Part shown: piece after piece, positions 16,481 to 24,322 of the stretch
Position numbering within the stretch: the first letter of the stretch is position 1
How the letters are laid out: the number at the start of each line of letters is the position of its first letter
NCBI GenBank assembly: GCA_018970165.1
Contig: JAGWWZ010000025.1
Location: 1-38,409, forward strand
DNA length: 38,409 nt
Source of the DNA: Planctomycetota bacterium
GTDB taxonomy: Bacteria > Planctomycetota > Planctomycetia > Pirellulales > Pirellulaceae
Direction: 5' to 3'
Position numbers and translations under genes: made by a program
The notes under the pieces: generated by a model
The model's input: only the letters and a program-made list of their open reading frames with translations
Databases searched by the model: none
Told to the model about the DNA's origin: nothing

Positions 16481-17797
16481 ATGAAACCAAGCTACTTCGC
16501 CATCCAGTATTCTCTTTGCAGTGCAGTCTGTCTATGCGCACTGTCCCCATCGATTGTCTTGGGGCAAGAAAAGAATCCCTCCAATGCGACGTCGCCCCCG
16601 AGAAAGCCCCTCACGCCTGAAGAGCGTCAAGAACGGTCACTCGCTAAACAGATGAAGGAGAATGAGGCGAAGAAGATGCGGTTGGAAACCTTCGGAGTTA
16701 TTCCCGAGGACGACAATTCCCCACTCGCAGCCTCATATCGAGCCGCCGTTAAGGAGTTTCGAACTGCAACGGCTGAATTTTCAGATGCCCACTCCCGCAT
16801 GTTTTACCGACTCGAAGGGAACCTTGAGGAATCCCAACGGTATGCCTGGCTGGAGAAACTCAACAACAATTACGCCAAACTGTTTGCATTTCGCAACGCG
16901 GCTGCCGACCTGGTGCTCAGCGATCCGGTTCGCTATGAAAGCGTAGCACTCATGTTGCGGGATATGTTGGTAATGGAAGTCGCTTCGGATCGAAGCGATC
17001 ATTGGGCTCGTGGTGCCAGAGCTGTACTGAGCTGTCAGCAACTCATTACCGACGATGTACTGCTTCATGCTGGCTATGCTGGTTTTATCGATGCAGACTG
17101 GGAACTGGTAACTACCGCTTGGAGCACGCTCGCCGAGAGTGGAAAGTTGCCGGAAGTGGAGCAGCAGATGCTCGCGACCCTCCCAGAGATGCAAGCAAAT
17201 TGGGAGCAGGAACTCAATCGACGCAAAGAGGATGAACAAAAGAACAATCCGCGTGTCGAGATCCTCACTTCAAAAGGAATCATCGAAGTTGAACTCTTCG
17301 AGGATGATGCACCCGAGAGTGTAGCCAGCTTTATCTACTTGATTGAAAATGGCTACTACAATCGTAAGCCATTCTTTTTGGTCCGTCGGCACTTCGTCTC
17401 ACAGACCGGATGCGAGAAAGGGGATGGCAAGGGTAACGCTGGCTACACAATCCGATTTGAAGGAGATGCCCCGACCTTTCGCCGCCACTTTCGCGGTTCA
17501 TTAGCCATCCCCTTAGGCGTCGATGACGACACCAAGGAGGTCAATCTCAAGAGTGGAGGTGCGCAGTTTTATATCGCATTCTCACCCATTCCGATCTTGG
17601 ATGGTAGGCACACAGTTTTCGGACGGATCGTCAAGAACATCGAGTTCCTAGGGTTGCTCAAAGAGGTCGACTTGACCGATGAAGAGAAACGCAAGGACCC
17701 TCATCTGCATCCGGACCGGATCATCTCTGCAAAAGTCCTGAGAAAGAGGGATCGCGAGTATCTTCCCACACCTATCGTGGGAAAATTGCCACGGTAA
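16481..17797 (+). CDS. Exported cyclophilin-like peptidyl-prolyl isomerase with helical N-terminal domain
   Basis: 438 residues from the ATG at 16481. A signal peptide (hydrophobic residues 7-28, ending VLGQ) sends it to the periplasm. Residues 30-250 are charged and helical (for example TPEERQERSLAKQMKENEAK) with no family I know. Residues 254-400 are a cyclophilin domain: VEILTSKGIIEVELFEDDAP, then FVSQTGCEKGDGKGNAGYTI, GGAQFYIAFSPIPILDGRHTVFGRIV. Of the active-site residues, Phe60, Gln63 and His126 equivalents are present. The catalytic Arg55 position reads Leu (PFFLVRRHF against the usual FHRVIxxF), and the Trp121 position is not Trp. It may be a slow isomerase or only a peptide-binding chaperone. 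It diverges from rsmD. Confidence 0.85.
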   Translation: MKPSYFAIQYSLCSAVCLCALSPSIVLGQEKNPSNATSPPRKPLTPEERQERSLAKQMKENEAKKMRLETFGVIPEDDNSPLAASYRAAVKEFRTATAEFSDAHSRMFYRLEGNLEESQRYAWLEKLNNNYAKLFAFRNAAADLVLSDPVRYESVALMLRDMLVMEVASDRSDHWARGARAVLSCQQLITDDVLLHAGYAGFIDADWELVTTAWSTLAESGKLPEVEQQMLATLPEMQANWEQELNRRKEDEQKNNPRVEILTSKGIIEVELFEDDAPESVASFIYLIENGYYNRKPFFLVRRHFVSQTGCEKGDGKGNAGYTIRFEGDAPTFRRHFRGSLAIPLGVDDDTKEVNLKSGGAQFYIAFSPIPILDGRHTVFGRIVKNIEFLGLLKEVDLTDEEKRKDPHLHPDRIISAKVLRKRDREYLPTPIVGKLPR

Positions 17798-17805
17798 CCT
17801 TCGAC

Positions 17806-17834
17806 TTGACCATTCCCGTTTCTTGAGATATTCT
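17806..17834 (+). promoter_or_regulatory. Sigma70-like promoter of tRNA-Leu
   Basis: TTGACC (17806-17811), a 17-base spacer and TATTCT (17829-17834) place the transcription start near 17841, about 27 bases before the tRNA. Spacing and both boxes are close to consensus. Confidence 0.6.
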
Positions 17835-17867
17835 CGCCCATCTTTCCAGGTATGGAAACCTGCACTT

Positions 17868-17957
17868 GCGGATGTGGCGGAATTGGCAGACGCGCTAGAC
17901 TCAGGATCTAGTGGCCTAATACATACGGCCGTGGAGGTTCGACCCCTCTCATCCGCA
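17868..17957 (+). tRNA. tRNA-Leu (anticodon CAG)
   Basis: A class II tRNA. The acceptor stem GCGGATG (17868-17874) pairs with CATCCGC (17950-17956), and the discriminator is A17957. The D-arm holds GGCGGAATTGGCAGACGC. The anticodon arm is CTAGA-CTCAGGA-TCTAG, reading CAG for CUG codons. A long variable arm (TGGCCTAATACATACGGCC) identifies it as Leu type. The T-arm contains GGTTCGACCCC. CCA is not encoded. The oxidoreductase gene begins 42 bases downstream on the same strand and may be on the same transcript. Confidence 0.96.
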
Positions 17958-17998
17958 CTCAAGATCGAGAAGCTTTCCTCTTTGATTCGTTCTTTGAT

Positions 17999-19447
17999 AT
18001 GCCGAAAGATTTCCTAGCCGGAGTACTCCCGGAGTACGACGTGATCGTGATCGGAAGCGGGCTGGCAGGAATGACCGCTGCGAACGTACTCGGCCGTGCC
18101 GGTCATCGCGTTCTTCTTCTCGAGCAGCACTACAAGCTCGGTGGCTTGGCAACATGGTTCAAACGCCCTGGTAGCCATACGTTCGACATTTCTCTGCATG
18201 GCTTTCCGTACGGCATGCTCAAGAGTTGCAAACGGTATTGGAACGAAGAAATCGCTTCCAACATCGTTCAACTCAATCGGATTCGGTTCGACAATCCGAT
18301 GTTCTCCCTCACAACAACTTACAACCGAGAGGATTTCACCGATCTGCTTTCGAGTCAGTTTGGTGTCGCACGCGAAGAGGTAACTCGATTCTTCGATACT
18401 GCGCGAGGCATGAATTTTTACGACGATCAGTCCCTGACGACAGGGGAGTTGTTCGAGAAATTTTTCCCCGGTCGCGAAGACATCGTTCGCCTGTTGATGG
18501 AACCGATCACCTATGCCAACGGCTCGACACTCGAGGATCCAGCGATCACCTATGGCATCGTCTTCTCGAACTTCATGGCCAAAGGGGTGTTTATCTACGA
18601 AGGTGGGACCGACGACCTCGTTGGGAAGATGCAAGCCGAACTGACACGCAACGGTGTCGACACCCGAATACGATGCGATGTCTCAAAGATCCTTGTCGGG
18701 CGCGAAGGTATTGAAGGGGTCATCGTCAACGGCCGCGAGATTAAGTGCCGAGCTGTCGTAAGCAATTCCAATCTGCGATCGACCATTTTCAACCTGGTTG
18801 GTTCAGAGCATTTTGATAGCAAGTTCGTCGAAGACGCGCGAGCAGTTCGACTCAACAACAGCAGCACCCAAGTCTACATGGCACTCAAGCCAGAGGTGGA
18901 AATACCTGAAGAGACGGGAGATCTTCTCTTCTGCTCGACGGCATCATTGTTCCGGACCGAACTGCTACTCGATCGCAACATCACGTCACGCACTTTTAGT
19001 TTCTACTATCCTCGTACGCGCCCTCATGGCAAGCAGCGGCATGCGATCGTCAGCAGCACCAATGCCAATTGGAGCGACTGGGCCGATTTAAACGATCAAG
19101 AATATCAAGCCAGCAAGCAAGACTTGATCGAGACCACCCTCGATGCCCTGGAAAAATACGTACCCAACTGCCGCGATAAAGTCGAACTGATCGATGCTGC
19201 CACTCCCAAGACATTCCATCACTACACCAAGCACCAGCTCGGCGCTAGTTTTGGAACTAAGTTTGAGGGGTTGGCGGTCTCTCGAGCCTTGCCGCAACAA
19301 GTACCAGGCTTGTATCACGCGGGAAGTGTCGGAATCATCATGTCCGGTTGGCTCGGCGCGATCAACTACGGCGTGATCGTTTCCAACGAAGTCGATCAGA
19401 TGTTGTGCCGATCCGCTTCTCTGCCTACGCCCGCACCCGCGACGTGA
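17999..19447 (+). CDS. FAD-dependent oxidoreductase of the phytoene desaturase/carotenoid isomerase family
   Basis: 482 residues. The N-terminal dinucleotide-binding fold is clear: [20 protein letters not shown] (14-33), then [17 protein letters not shown] (38-54), the GG motif of the CrtI/CrtISO/RetSat family. The C-terminus has the matching FAD-binding end: [24 protein letters not shown], preceded by [16 protein letters not shown]. Such enzymes desaturate or isomerise carotenoids or related polyenes and sit at the membrane. Planctomycetes of this group are often pigmented, which fits, but no other carotenoid gene lies nearby, so the substrate is open. nusB starts 36 bases downstream on the same strand. 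Confidence 0.82.
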   Translation: MPKDFLAGVLPEYDVIVIGSGLAGMTAANVLGRAGHRVLLLEQHYKLGGLATWFKRPGSHTFDISLHGFPYGMLKSCKRYWNEEIASNIVQLNRIRFDNPMFSLTTTYNREDFTDLLSSQFGVAREEVTRFFDTARGMNFYDDQSLTTGELFEKFFPGREDIVRLLMEPITYANGSTLEDPAITYGIVFSNFMAKGVFIYEGGTDDLVGKMQAELTRNGVDTRIRCDVSKILVGREGIEGVIVNGREIKCRAVVSNSNLRSTIFNLVGSEHFDSKFVEDARAVRLNNSSTQVYMALKPEVEIPEETGDLLFCSTASLFRTELLLDRNITSRTFSFYYPRTRPHGKQRHAIVSSTNANWSDWADLNDQEYQASKQDLIETTLDALEKYVPNCRDKVELIDAATPKTFHHYTKHQLGASFGTKFEGLAVSRALPQQVPGLYHAGSVGIIMSGWLGAINYGVIVSNEVDQMLCRSASLPTPAPAT

Positions 19448-19483
19448 AGTTGTCGCTCTCAAGAATCCACCTCACGTTACCTT

Positions 19484-19930
19484 ATGACCACACGACGAAG
19501 AGCTCGCGAAATTGTTCTGCAAGTCCTATTCGAAGAGGATCTGCACCCGTTGCGAGAGGAAGCGGATGCTCAGGAGTTTATCTCGCGTCGTCTCCTGCAA
19601 AACGGACCGTTGGTCGAGTTTGCGACGAAGCTGTGGAGAGGAGTTTGTGAGCATCGCGGCGAACTCGACAAACGGATCGGAAAACATTCGGCGAACTGGT
19701 CCATCAAGCGAATGGCAACCATCGATCGAAATGTCCTTCGCATGGCCACGTACGAGATGATCCATGGTGGTCTGCCGGGTCCAGTCGCGATCAACGAAGC
19801 GATTGAAATTGCCCGACGTTACGGAAATCGTCATTCGGGTCAGTTCGTTAACGGCATCCTGGATAGGGTTTTCAAGGAAAATGCGGCCGCGACTACCACG
19901 GGACAACCGCCCGCCAATGTGCTATCGTAA
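19484..19930 (+). CDS. nusB: Transcription antitermination factor NusB
   Basis: 148 residues, the normal NusB length. It opens with RRRAREIVLQVLFEEDLHP, the conserved RNA-binding helix, and ends with MATYEMIHGGLPGPVAINEAIEIARRYGNRHSGQFVNGILDRV, with the family's PxxVAINEAVELAKxY...FVNGVLD pattern. NusB, with NusE/S10, binds boxA RNA to prevent early termination in rRNA operons. Residues after about 133 (the Ala/Thr-rich end) are not conserved. It lies between the FAD enzyme and the DUF3467 protein on the same strand. Confidence 0.95.
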   Translation: MTTRRRAREIVLQVLFEEDLHPLREEADAQEFISRRLLQNGPLVEFATKLWRGVCEHRGELDKRIGKHSANWSIKRMATIDRNVLRMATYEMIHGGLPGPVAINEAIEIARRYGNRHSGQFVNGILDRVFKENAAATTTGQPPANVLS

Positions 19931-19992
19931 AAATCTTGCGGGCTGTTAATAATCATCGTTTCATGGACTCGAGCTACTTGTAGAATTGCGCA

Positions 19993-20826
19993 ATGCCTAT
20001 TCCTCCATCACCCGAGGATCGTCCAGATCCTAACGATCAAATTCCCCCCGTTCGAGCCCGTGTTACGGAGCATGTTGCCAGGGGAGATATCAGCACGGGT
20101 GTGATCGTCGTCACTGGCGGGACGGAATTCGTTCTCGATTTTGTGCGCAACCTTCCACGCCCTAATATGATCGTTTCGCGTATTGTATTGCCGCACATGG
20201 TGATGCCTCAGTTCATCGAGGCATTGTCTACGAACATCGAACTGTATCGTCAGCGGTACGGCGATTTGCCAGGCTCCGCTCCGGTAGTCTCACTCGCGGT
20301 CGACAGCCATATCGTCTCGGCCGGAACGAGCACACCGGCACCACCAACCCCTTCGCCTCCTGCGGCGTCCGCCGAGTCCGGATCGGGGCTCGCATCCGAG
20401 TCGGGCAGCCCTAGTGGTGCTGGAGCAGCAGGTGGTGCTACCGCGAGGAACGCCTCCCCCGGTGAGAGTCCGACTCCTCCTGCGTCATCGCAACCCTCCG
20501 GTGCAGTCCGCCGCCACAACCCGCAGGAGATCTATGACGAACTGAAGATTCGGGACGAGATCTTGAGCGGCTCGTACGCGAACGCTGTGATGATCGGTCA
20601 TGGTCCCTACGAGTTTCATTTCGACTTCATCACCAACTTCTATCCTCAGTCAGCGGTCAGCGCACGAGTATTCATGGGTGCTGGTCACATCTGGAGGATG
20701 CTCGATTCGCTCAAGCAGTCTTGGGAGCAGTTGCGTCCGCGACTCGGTCTCCCTCCACAGCCTCCCGGACAACCCGGTCCCGGCAATCCGGGTCCTCCCG
20801 GAGGGCCCGGTCGTCCATTCGGTTGA
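19993..20826 (+). CDS. Protein with two DUF3467 domains and a Pro/Gly-rich tail
   Basis: 277 residues, soluble. Residues about 22-93 (RVTEHVARGDISTGVIVVTG, EFVLDFVRNLP, SRIVLPHMVMPQF) and about 180-252 (LKIRDEILSGSYANAVMIGH, EFHFDFITNFYP, SARVFMGAGHIWRM) are two diverged copies of DUF3467, normally a single ~90-residue protein. They are joined by ~80 residues of Ala/Ser/Pro/Gly linker (110-175). The tail is collagen-like (GQPGPGNPGPPGGPG). DUF3467 has no known function. A TAGAAT at 19981-19986 ends only six bases before the ATG, so the message could be leaderless. The stop overlaps the maf start by one base (TGATG). Confidence 0.85.
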   Translation: MPIPPSPEDRPDPNDQIPPVRARVTEHVARGDISTGVIVVTGGTEFVLDFVRNLPRPNMIVSRIVLPHMVMPQFIEALSTNIELYRQRYGDLPGSAPVVSLAVDSHIVSAGTSTPAPPTPSPPAASAESGSGLASESGSPSGAGAAGGATARNASPGESPTPPASSQPSGAVRRHNPQEIYDELKIRDEILSGSYANAVMIGHGPYEFHFDFITNFYPQSAVSARVFMGAGHIWRMLDSLKQSWEQLRPRLGLPPQPPGQPGPGNPGPPGGPGRPFG

Positions 20827-21446
20827 TGGCAATGGAGGTAACGTTCTCGCCCCCCGTTGGATTCTTACCGGATCGCCGCGAATTGATCCTGGCGAGTTCC
20901 TCTCCCAGGCGACGCAGTTTGCTCGATACTTGGGGGTATCGATACCGTGTGGTCGAGCCCGATCCCAACGCCGAGTGTGGTACTTGCTCGCGCGAAACAC
21001 CTCCCGAGTTGGTCGCGCGCTTGGCTTATCAGAAAGCGGCCGACGTCATTGGAAAGATCGATACCGGTTGGGTTCTAGCTTGCGACACGGTCGCGGAATG
21101 TTGTGGACTCATCTTGGGAAAGCCTGCAAGTCGTGAGCATGCGCGCGACATGCTCTCGCGACTCCGTGGCCGCGAACATCGGGTTTACAGCGGCCTGTGC
21201 CTTTGGAACAAAGAGACGGCGGCTCGATCGGTACAAGTCGATGTCTCAAAATTGCGCATGGATACTATTTCAGATGCCGAGTTGGAGAGTTATCTGGACA
21301 CCGACGAGTGGGAAGGAAAAGCCGGTGCATTCGGCTTTCAAGACGGGCCGGCTTGGATTGAACTGCTGAGCGGTTCGCCGACCAATGTGGTGGGTTTACC
21401 GATGGAGTTGCTCGCCAGGATGCTTCACCGCTCTCCCGATCTTTAA
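20826..21446 (+). CDS. maf: Maf family nucleotide pyrophosphatase
   Basis: The ATG at 20826 shares a base with the previous stop; an ATG at 20832 is the alternative. The longer open frame upstream lies inside the DUF3467 gene. The product, 206 residues, has the Maf pattern: LILASSSPRRRSLLDTWG (the SxxSPRR substrate loop), GYRYRVVEPDPNAE, VLACDTVAECCGLILGKPA (catalytic Asp kept), and EGKAGAFGFQDG near the end. Maf enzymes hydrolyse dTTP/UTP or modified nucleotides to monophosphates and pyrophosphate (housecleaning, or division control). It is translationally linked to the DUF3467 gene. Confidence 0.9.
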   Translation: MAMEVTFSPPVGFLPDRRELILASSSPRRRSLLDTWGYRYRVVEPDPNAECGTCSRETPPELVARLAYQKAADVIGKIDTGWVLACDTVAECCGLILGKPASREHARDMLSRLRGREHRVYSGLCLWNKETAARSVQVDVSKLRMDTISDAELESYLDTDEWEGKAGAFGFQDGPAWIELLSGSPTNVVGLPMELLARMLHRSPDL

Positions 21447-21574
21447 AGTTTCAGGCCATTATGCCAACGGATTGACCTCGCAACGGATTGTATAGAATCC
21501 GGAAAGATCGTATACAAATCGTGTTGTGTCGGTTTCATGCGCTGATTGGATGATTCTGCAGAGGGGTTCGAGGA

Positions 21575-22402
21575 ATGTCTCAGTTTCAAATATTGCCTGA
21601 TGAACAGGAACTCAAGGCTCTCGGAAGGGATCTGCGTTTCTATCCGGTATCGAACGATCGTCCGAGGTTTCTGACCTCTCCCCAAGTGGAGCAATTCAAT
21701 CGCCTAGGCTACATCGCACCTTTGGATGTTTTCCAACCCTCGGAGATCGATGCGATTCGGGCCTACTTCGACGACTTGCTGGTGCGTGTCATCGCTGCGG
21801 GAGGAGACAGTTACTCCATCTCATCGGCGCATCTGAAATACGGACCGGTTTACGACATCCTCACCAATCCTCGGATTGTTGATTACATCTCCGACCTGTT
21901 CGGGGAAAACGTGATCGCATGGGGCTCGCACTTCTTTTGCAAAATGCCGCATGATGGCAAGACCGTTGCCTGGCATCAAGATGCGAGCTACTGGCCGCTA
22001 TCGCCATCGAAGGCTGCAACAGTATGGCTCGCCATCGACGATGCCGATCGAGCCAACGCGTGCATGAAGTTTGTCGCTGGCTCGCACCACTTCGGTCACA
22101 TGACCTATCGTTCGAGCGAAAACGACGATCACAATGTCCTGAACCAATCGATCGACAACGCCGAGCAATACGGCGAAGTGGTCTATGACGAGCTCAAGGC
22201 GGGTCAGATTTCCATCCATAACGATCTCTTGCTGCATGGATCGGAAGCGAATGAATCGGACCGGCGGCGGTGTGGGTTAACCCTGCGTTACTGCACCGCA
22301 GACGTCCGCGCGGCGATGCGATGGAACGAAAAAGGAGTTTGGGTACGAGGCGGAGATCCTACCGGTCACTGGTTCAACAACCAACGCCCCACCGAAGCCT
22401 AA
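21575..22402 (+). CDS. PhyH-family Fe(II)/2-oxoglutarate dioxygenase
   Basis: 275 residues of the phytanoyl-CoA dioxygenase family. The iron-binding facial triad is His134-x-Asp136 (VAWHQDASYWPL) and His221 (NDLLLHGSEAN); an Arg near 231-238 (RRRCGLTLRYC) probably binds 2-oxoglutarate. The Asp in HxD argues for a hydroxylase, not a halogenase. FFCKMPHDGKTVAWHQD and CMKFVAGSHHFG are typical of bacterial members that hydroxylate small metabolites. A possible promoter, TTGACC (21472) with TAGAAT (21493), has a short 15-base spacer. The gene stands alone; convergent with the Pr6Pr-like gene, 18 bases apart. Confidence 0.88.
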   Translation: MSQFQILPDEQELKALGRDLRFYPVSNDRPRFLTSPQVEQFNRLGYIAPLDVFQPSEIDAIRAYFDDLLVRVIAAGGDSYSISSAHLKYGPVYDILTNPRIVDYISDLFGENVIAWGSHFFCKMPHDGKTVAWHQDASYWPLSPSKAATVWLAIDDADRANACMKFVAGSHHFGHMTYRSSENDDHNVLNQSIDNAEQYGEVVYDELKAGQISIHNDLLLHGSEANESDRRRCGLTLRYCTADVRAAMRWNEKGVWVRGGDPTGHWFNNQRPTEA

Positions 22403-22420
22403 CGCCCACGATCGGTCCGA

Positions 22421-23068
22421 TCAGGCCGATCCCCAACCGTTTCTTAGGCGCCCCATGTACAAGATCCCCCAGATCGACAGTGTGGCCGCTAGGGTGATGA
22501 CCGTACACACAATCGCCACCGATGGCCAACCGCCAGGGCTGTTGGGATTGAGGAATGGATAAGGGTACCAGTCGGTCCATGCTCCGCGCAGCAATGTCAG
22601 AAACAGATAAGTGAGCGGATAAATCAGCCACTTCAGCGCTCGCCTAAATGAAATCTTGGATGCTGGGGGGGAGATCAGCCAATCGACCAGAATCCATATT
22701 GGCATGCCATAATGAAGCACCATATCGGCCCAGGGGTGAACGATCTGCTTGACCATCGGTAACCTCGCTAGCAAGACGGCATAAACTACGCCTGTGATTC
22801 CAAGGTAAAGGACCAGGGCTCCGCGCAAGCTATCGCGACGTCGACTGCTCAGCCCCAATCCACCAGCGGCTTCAACCGCCAGAACAAAAGCGGCCAGTAA
22901 ATTGGATTGAATGGTGAAGAAACTCAGATACTGATCGAGGACGAACCGATCGATGCGGGTCAAATGCCACGCCTGCAAGCAGACAGCACCGATCCCGAGG
23001 CAGGCCATCACCCATCGCATGGCAATTAAAGCTTTGCTGGGAGCGGGAGATAAGTGGATTTCGTTCAA
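22421..23068 (-). CDS. Pr6Pr-like integral membrane protein
   Basis: 215 residues with about six transmembrane spans. It resembles the Pr6Pr/FAR-17a-AIG1-like family: YLSFFTIQSNLLAAFVL and DWYPYPFLNPN are its landmark positions, and HYGMPIWILVDWL fits the central histidine region. Function in bacteria is unknown; eukaryotic relatives hydrolyse fatty-acid esters of hydroxy fatty acids. The start is a TTG (23068) directly after the lipA stop, with GAGGG eight bases before it within lipA; the first ATG would be at 23020. Because it abuts lipA it should be translated from the same message. Confidence 0.75.
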   Translation of the reverse strand: MNEIHLSPAPSKALIAMRWVMACLGIGAVCLQAWHLTRIDRFVLDQYLSFFTIQSNLLAAFVLAVEAAGGLGLSSRRRDSLRGALVLYLGITGVVYAVLLARLPMVKQIVHPWADMVLHYGMPIWILVDWLISPPASKISFRRALKWLIYPLTYLFLTLLRGAWTDWYPYPFLNPNSPGGWPSVAIVCTVITLAATLSIWGILYMGRLRNGWGSA

Positions 23069-24061
23069 TTAAGCACCCTCGGCCATGTCTCGAGCATGAT
23101 AAGAGCTTCGCACGAATGGGCCCGATGCAACCTTCACGAATCCCATTGAGCGAGCCAGATCCCCCAGTTCGTCGAATTCCTCAGGGGGAACATACCGAGC
23201 CACAGGCAAGTACTTGGGTCCGGGTTGGAGGTACTGACCCAGGGTTAGGAAGTCGCAATCATAGCTTCTGAGGTCCGCCAAGCACTGCAACAACTCGTCT
23301 CGCGTTTCTCCTAGACCGAGCATCAATCCACTCTTGGTGCGGATCGCGGGGTTGGATTGTTTGACATACCGCAACAATTCGAGGGTCCAGCGATAGTCGC
23401 TTTTGGGACCGCGGACCCGCCGATACATTCGCGGTACGGTTTCCATATTGTGATTGAAGACCTCGGGTGCAGAATCAATCACTCGATCGAGTCCCTGGCG
23501 ATGTTGCACGAAGTCCGGCGTCAAGACTTCGATGGTTGCTCCCGTTTTGCGGCGGACTGCGAGAACAGATTGATAGAAATGTTCGCCGCCACCGTCTGGC
23601 AGATCGTCGCGAGTCACGGAGGTGATGACCACATGCTTGAGCCCGAGTCTCGCTGCGGCCTCGGCGACCCGTTCTGGTTCATCTAACTCCAAAGCATCCG
23701 GACGCCCTCGAGACACCGCACAGAAACCACATGGGCGAGTGCAGACATTCCCCATGATCATGAATGTTGCTGTCTTTTGCGAATAGCATTCCATGCGGTT
23801 GGGGCATTTGGCGTTCTCGCAAACCGTCTCGAGCTTCAGATCCCGCAGAGTGTCCCACGTAAAGTGGTTGGCATTGCCTTTGGGAACTTCGCGTCGAAGC
23901 CACGGAGGAAGCCGGCGGCTGGGGGGGAAAACCGCAGCGGTGGACCCACAAGCTGTAGTCGACTGCTCGTTCTCAACGGAGGTCACAACCGGGAGTGATT
24001 TGCGGTTCGCCGGAGATTCCGCAACCTGAGTGTCCTGGGGAGGAATAACGGGCAATTGCAT
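23069..24061 (-). CDS. lipA: Lipoyl synthase
   Basis: A 330-residue radical SAM enzyme that inserts two sulfurs into octanoyl groups on E2 and GcvH proteins. Both iron-sulfur clusters are readable: the auxiliary cluster CENAKCPNRMEC (Cys81, 86, 92) and the radical SAM cluster CTRPCGFC (Cys107, 111, 114). Downstream are VITSVTRDDLPDGGGEHF, NHNMETV and the C-terminal RSSYHA, whose Ser completes the auxiliary cluster. The first ~48 residues are a non-conserved extension ahead of LPPWLRREVPKGN. No lipB is adjacent. The Pr6Pr-like gene follows with no gap. Confidence 0.97.
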   Translation of the reverse strand: MQLPVIPPQDTQVAESPANRKSLPVVTSVENEQSTTACGSTAAVFPPSRRLPPWLRREVPKGNANHFTWDTLRDLKLETVCENAKCPNRMECYSQKTATFMIMGNVCTRPCGFCAVSRGRPDALELDEPERVAEAAARLGLKHVVITSVTRDDLPDGGGEHFYQSVLAVRRKTGATIEVLTPDFVQHRQGLDRVIDSAPEVFNHNMETVPRMYRRVRGPKSDYRWTLELLRYVKQSNPAIRTKSGLMLGLGETRDELLQCLADLRSYDCDFLTLGQYLQPGPKYLPVARYVPPEEFDELGDLARSMGFVKVASGPFVRSSYHARDMAEGA

Positions 24062-24322
24062 GGGAAATAGACTGTAGAAATGAGGTGAAAACGCGTACCT
24101 GAAACGCGTCGATCTCGAGCGGATTGCGTGTTAGCACTGTAGCCGAGGGAGAGTCTTTTGCCAGCCGCAGAATCGACAAAACCATCCCGTTCCGCAACCT
24201 TTTTCGTCCAGGATCCCTGGTCATTCCCACCGTTCCTGACTTACATTTAGATGCCTGAAAGTTGGATCGGGTGGTTTGTGCCCCCGACGAAATCTGTGCA
24301 GTTCAGATCGATGGTGTTGTGT

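Noticed and set aside
17766-17786. Small stem CCCAC/GTGGG as a terminator after the cyclophilin gene.
   Set aside because: It lies within the coding sequence and is only five bases long with no T run after it.
17868-17957. tRNA-Leu as an integration site of a genomic island.
   Set aside because: No integrase and no repeat of the tRNA 3' end were seen nearby; ordinary genes flank it.
21575-22402. The PhyH protein as a non-haem iron halogenase.
   Set aside because: Halogenases replace the Asp of HxD with Ala or Gly; here it is His-Gln-Asp.
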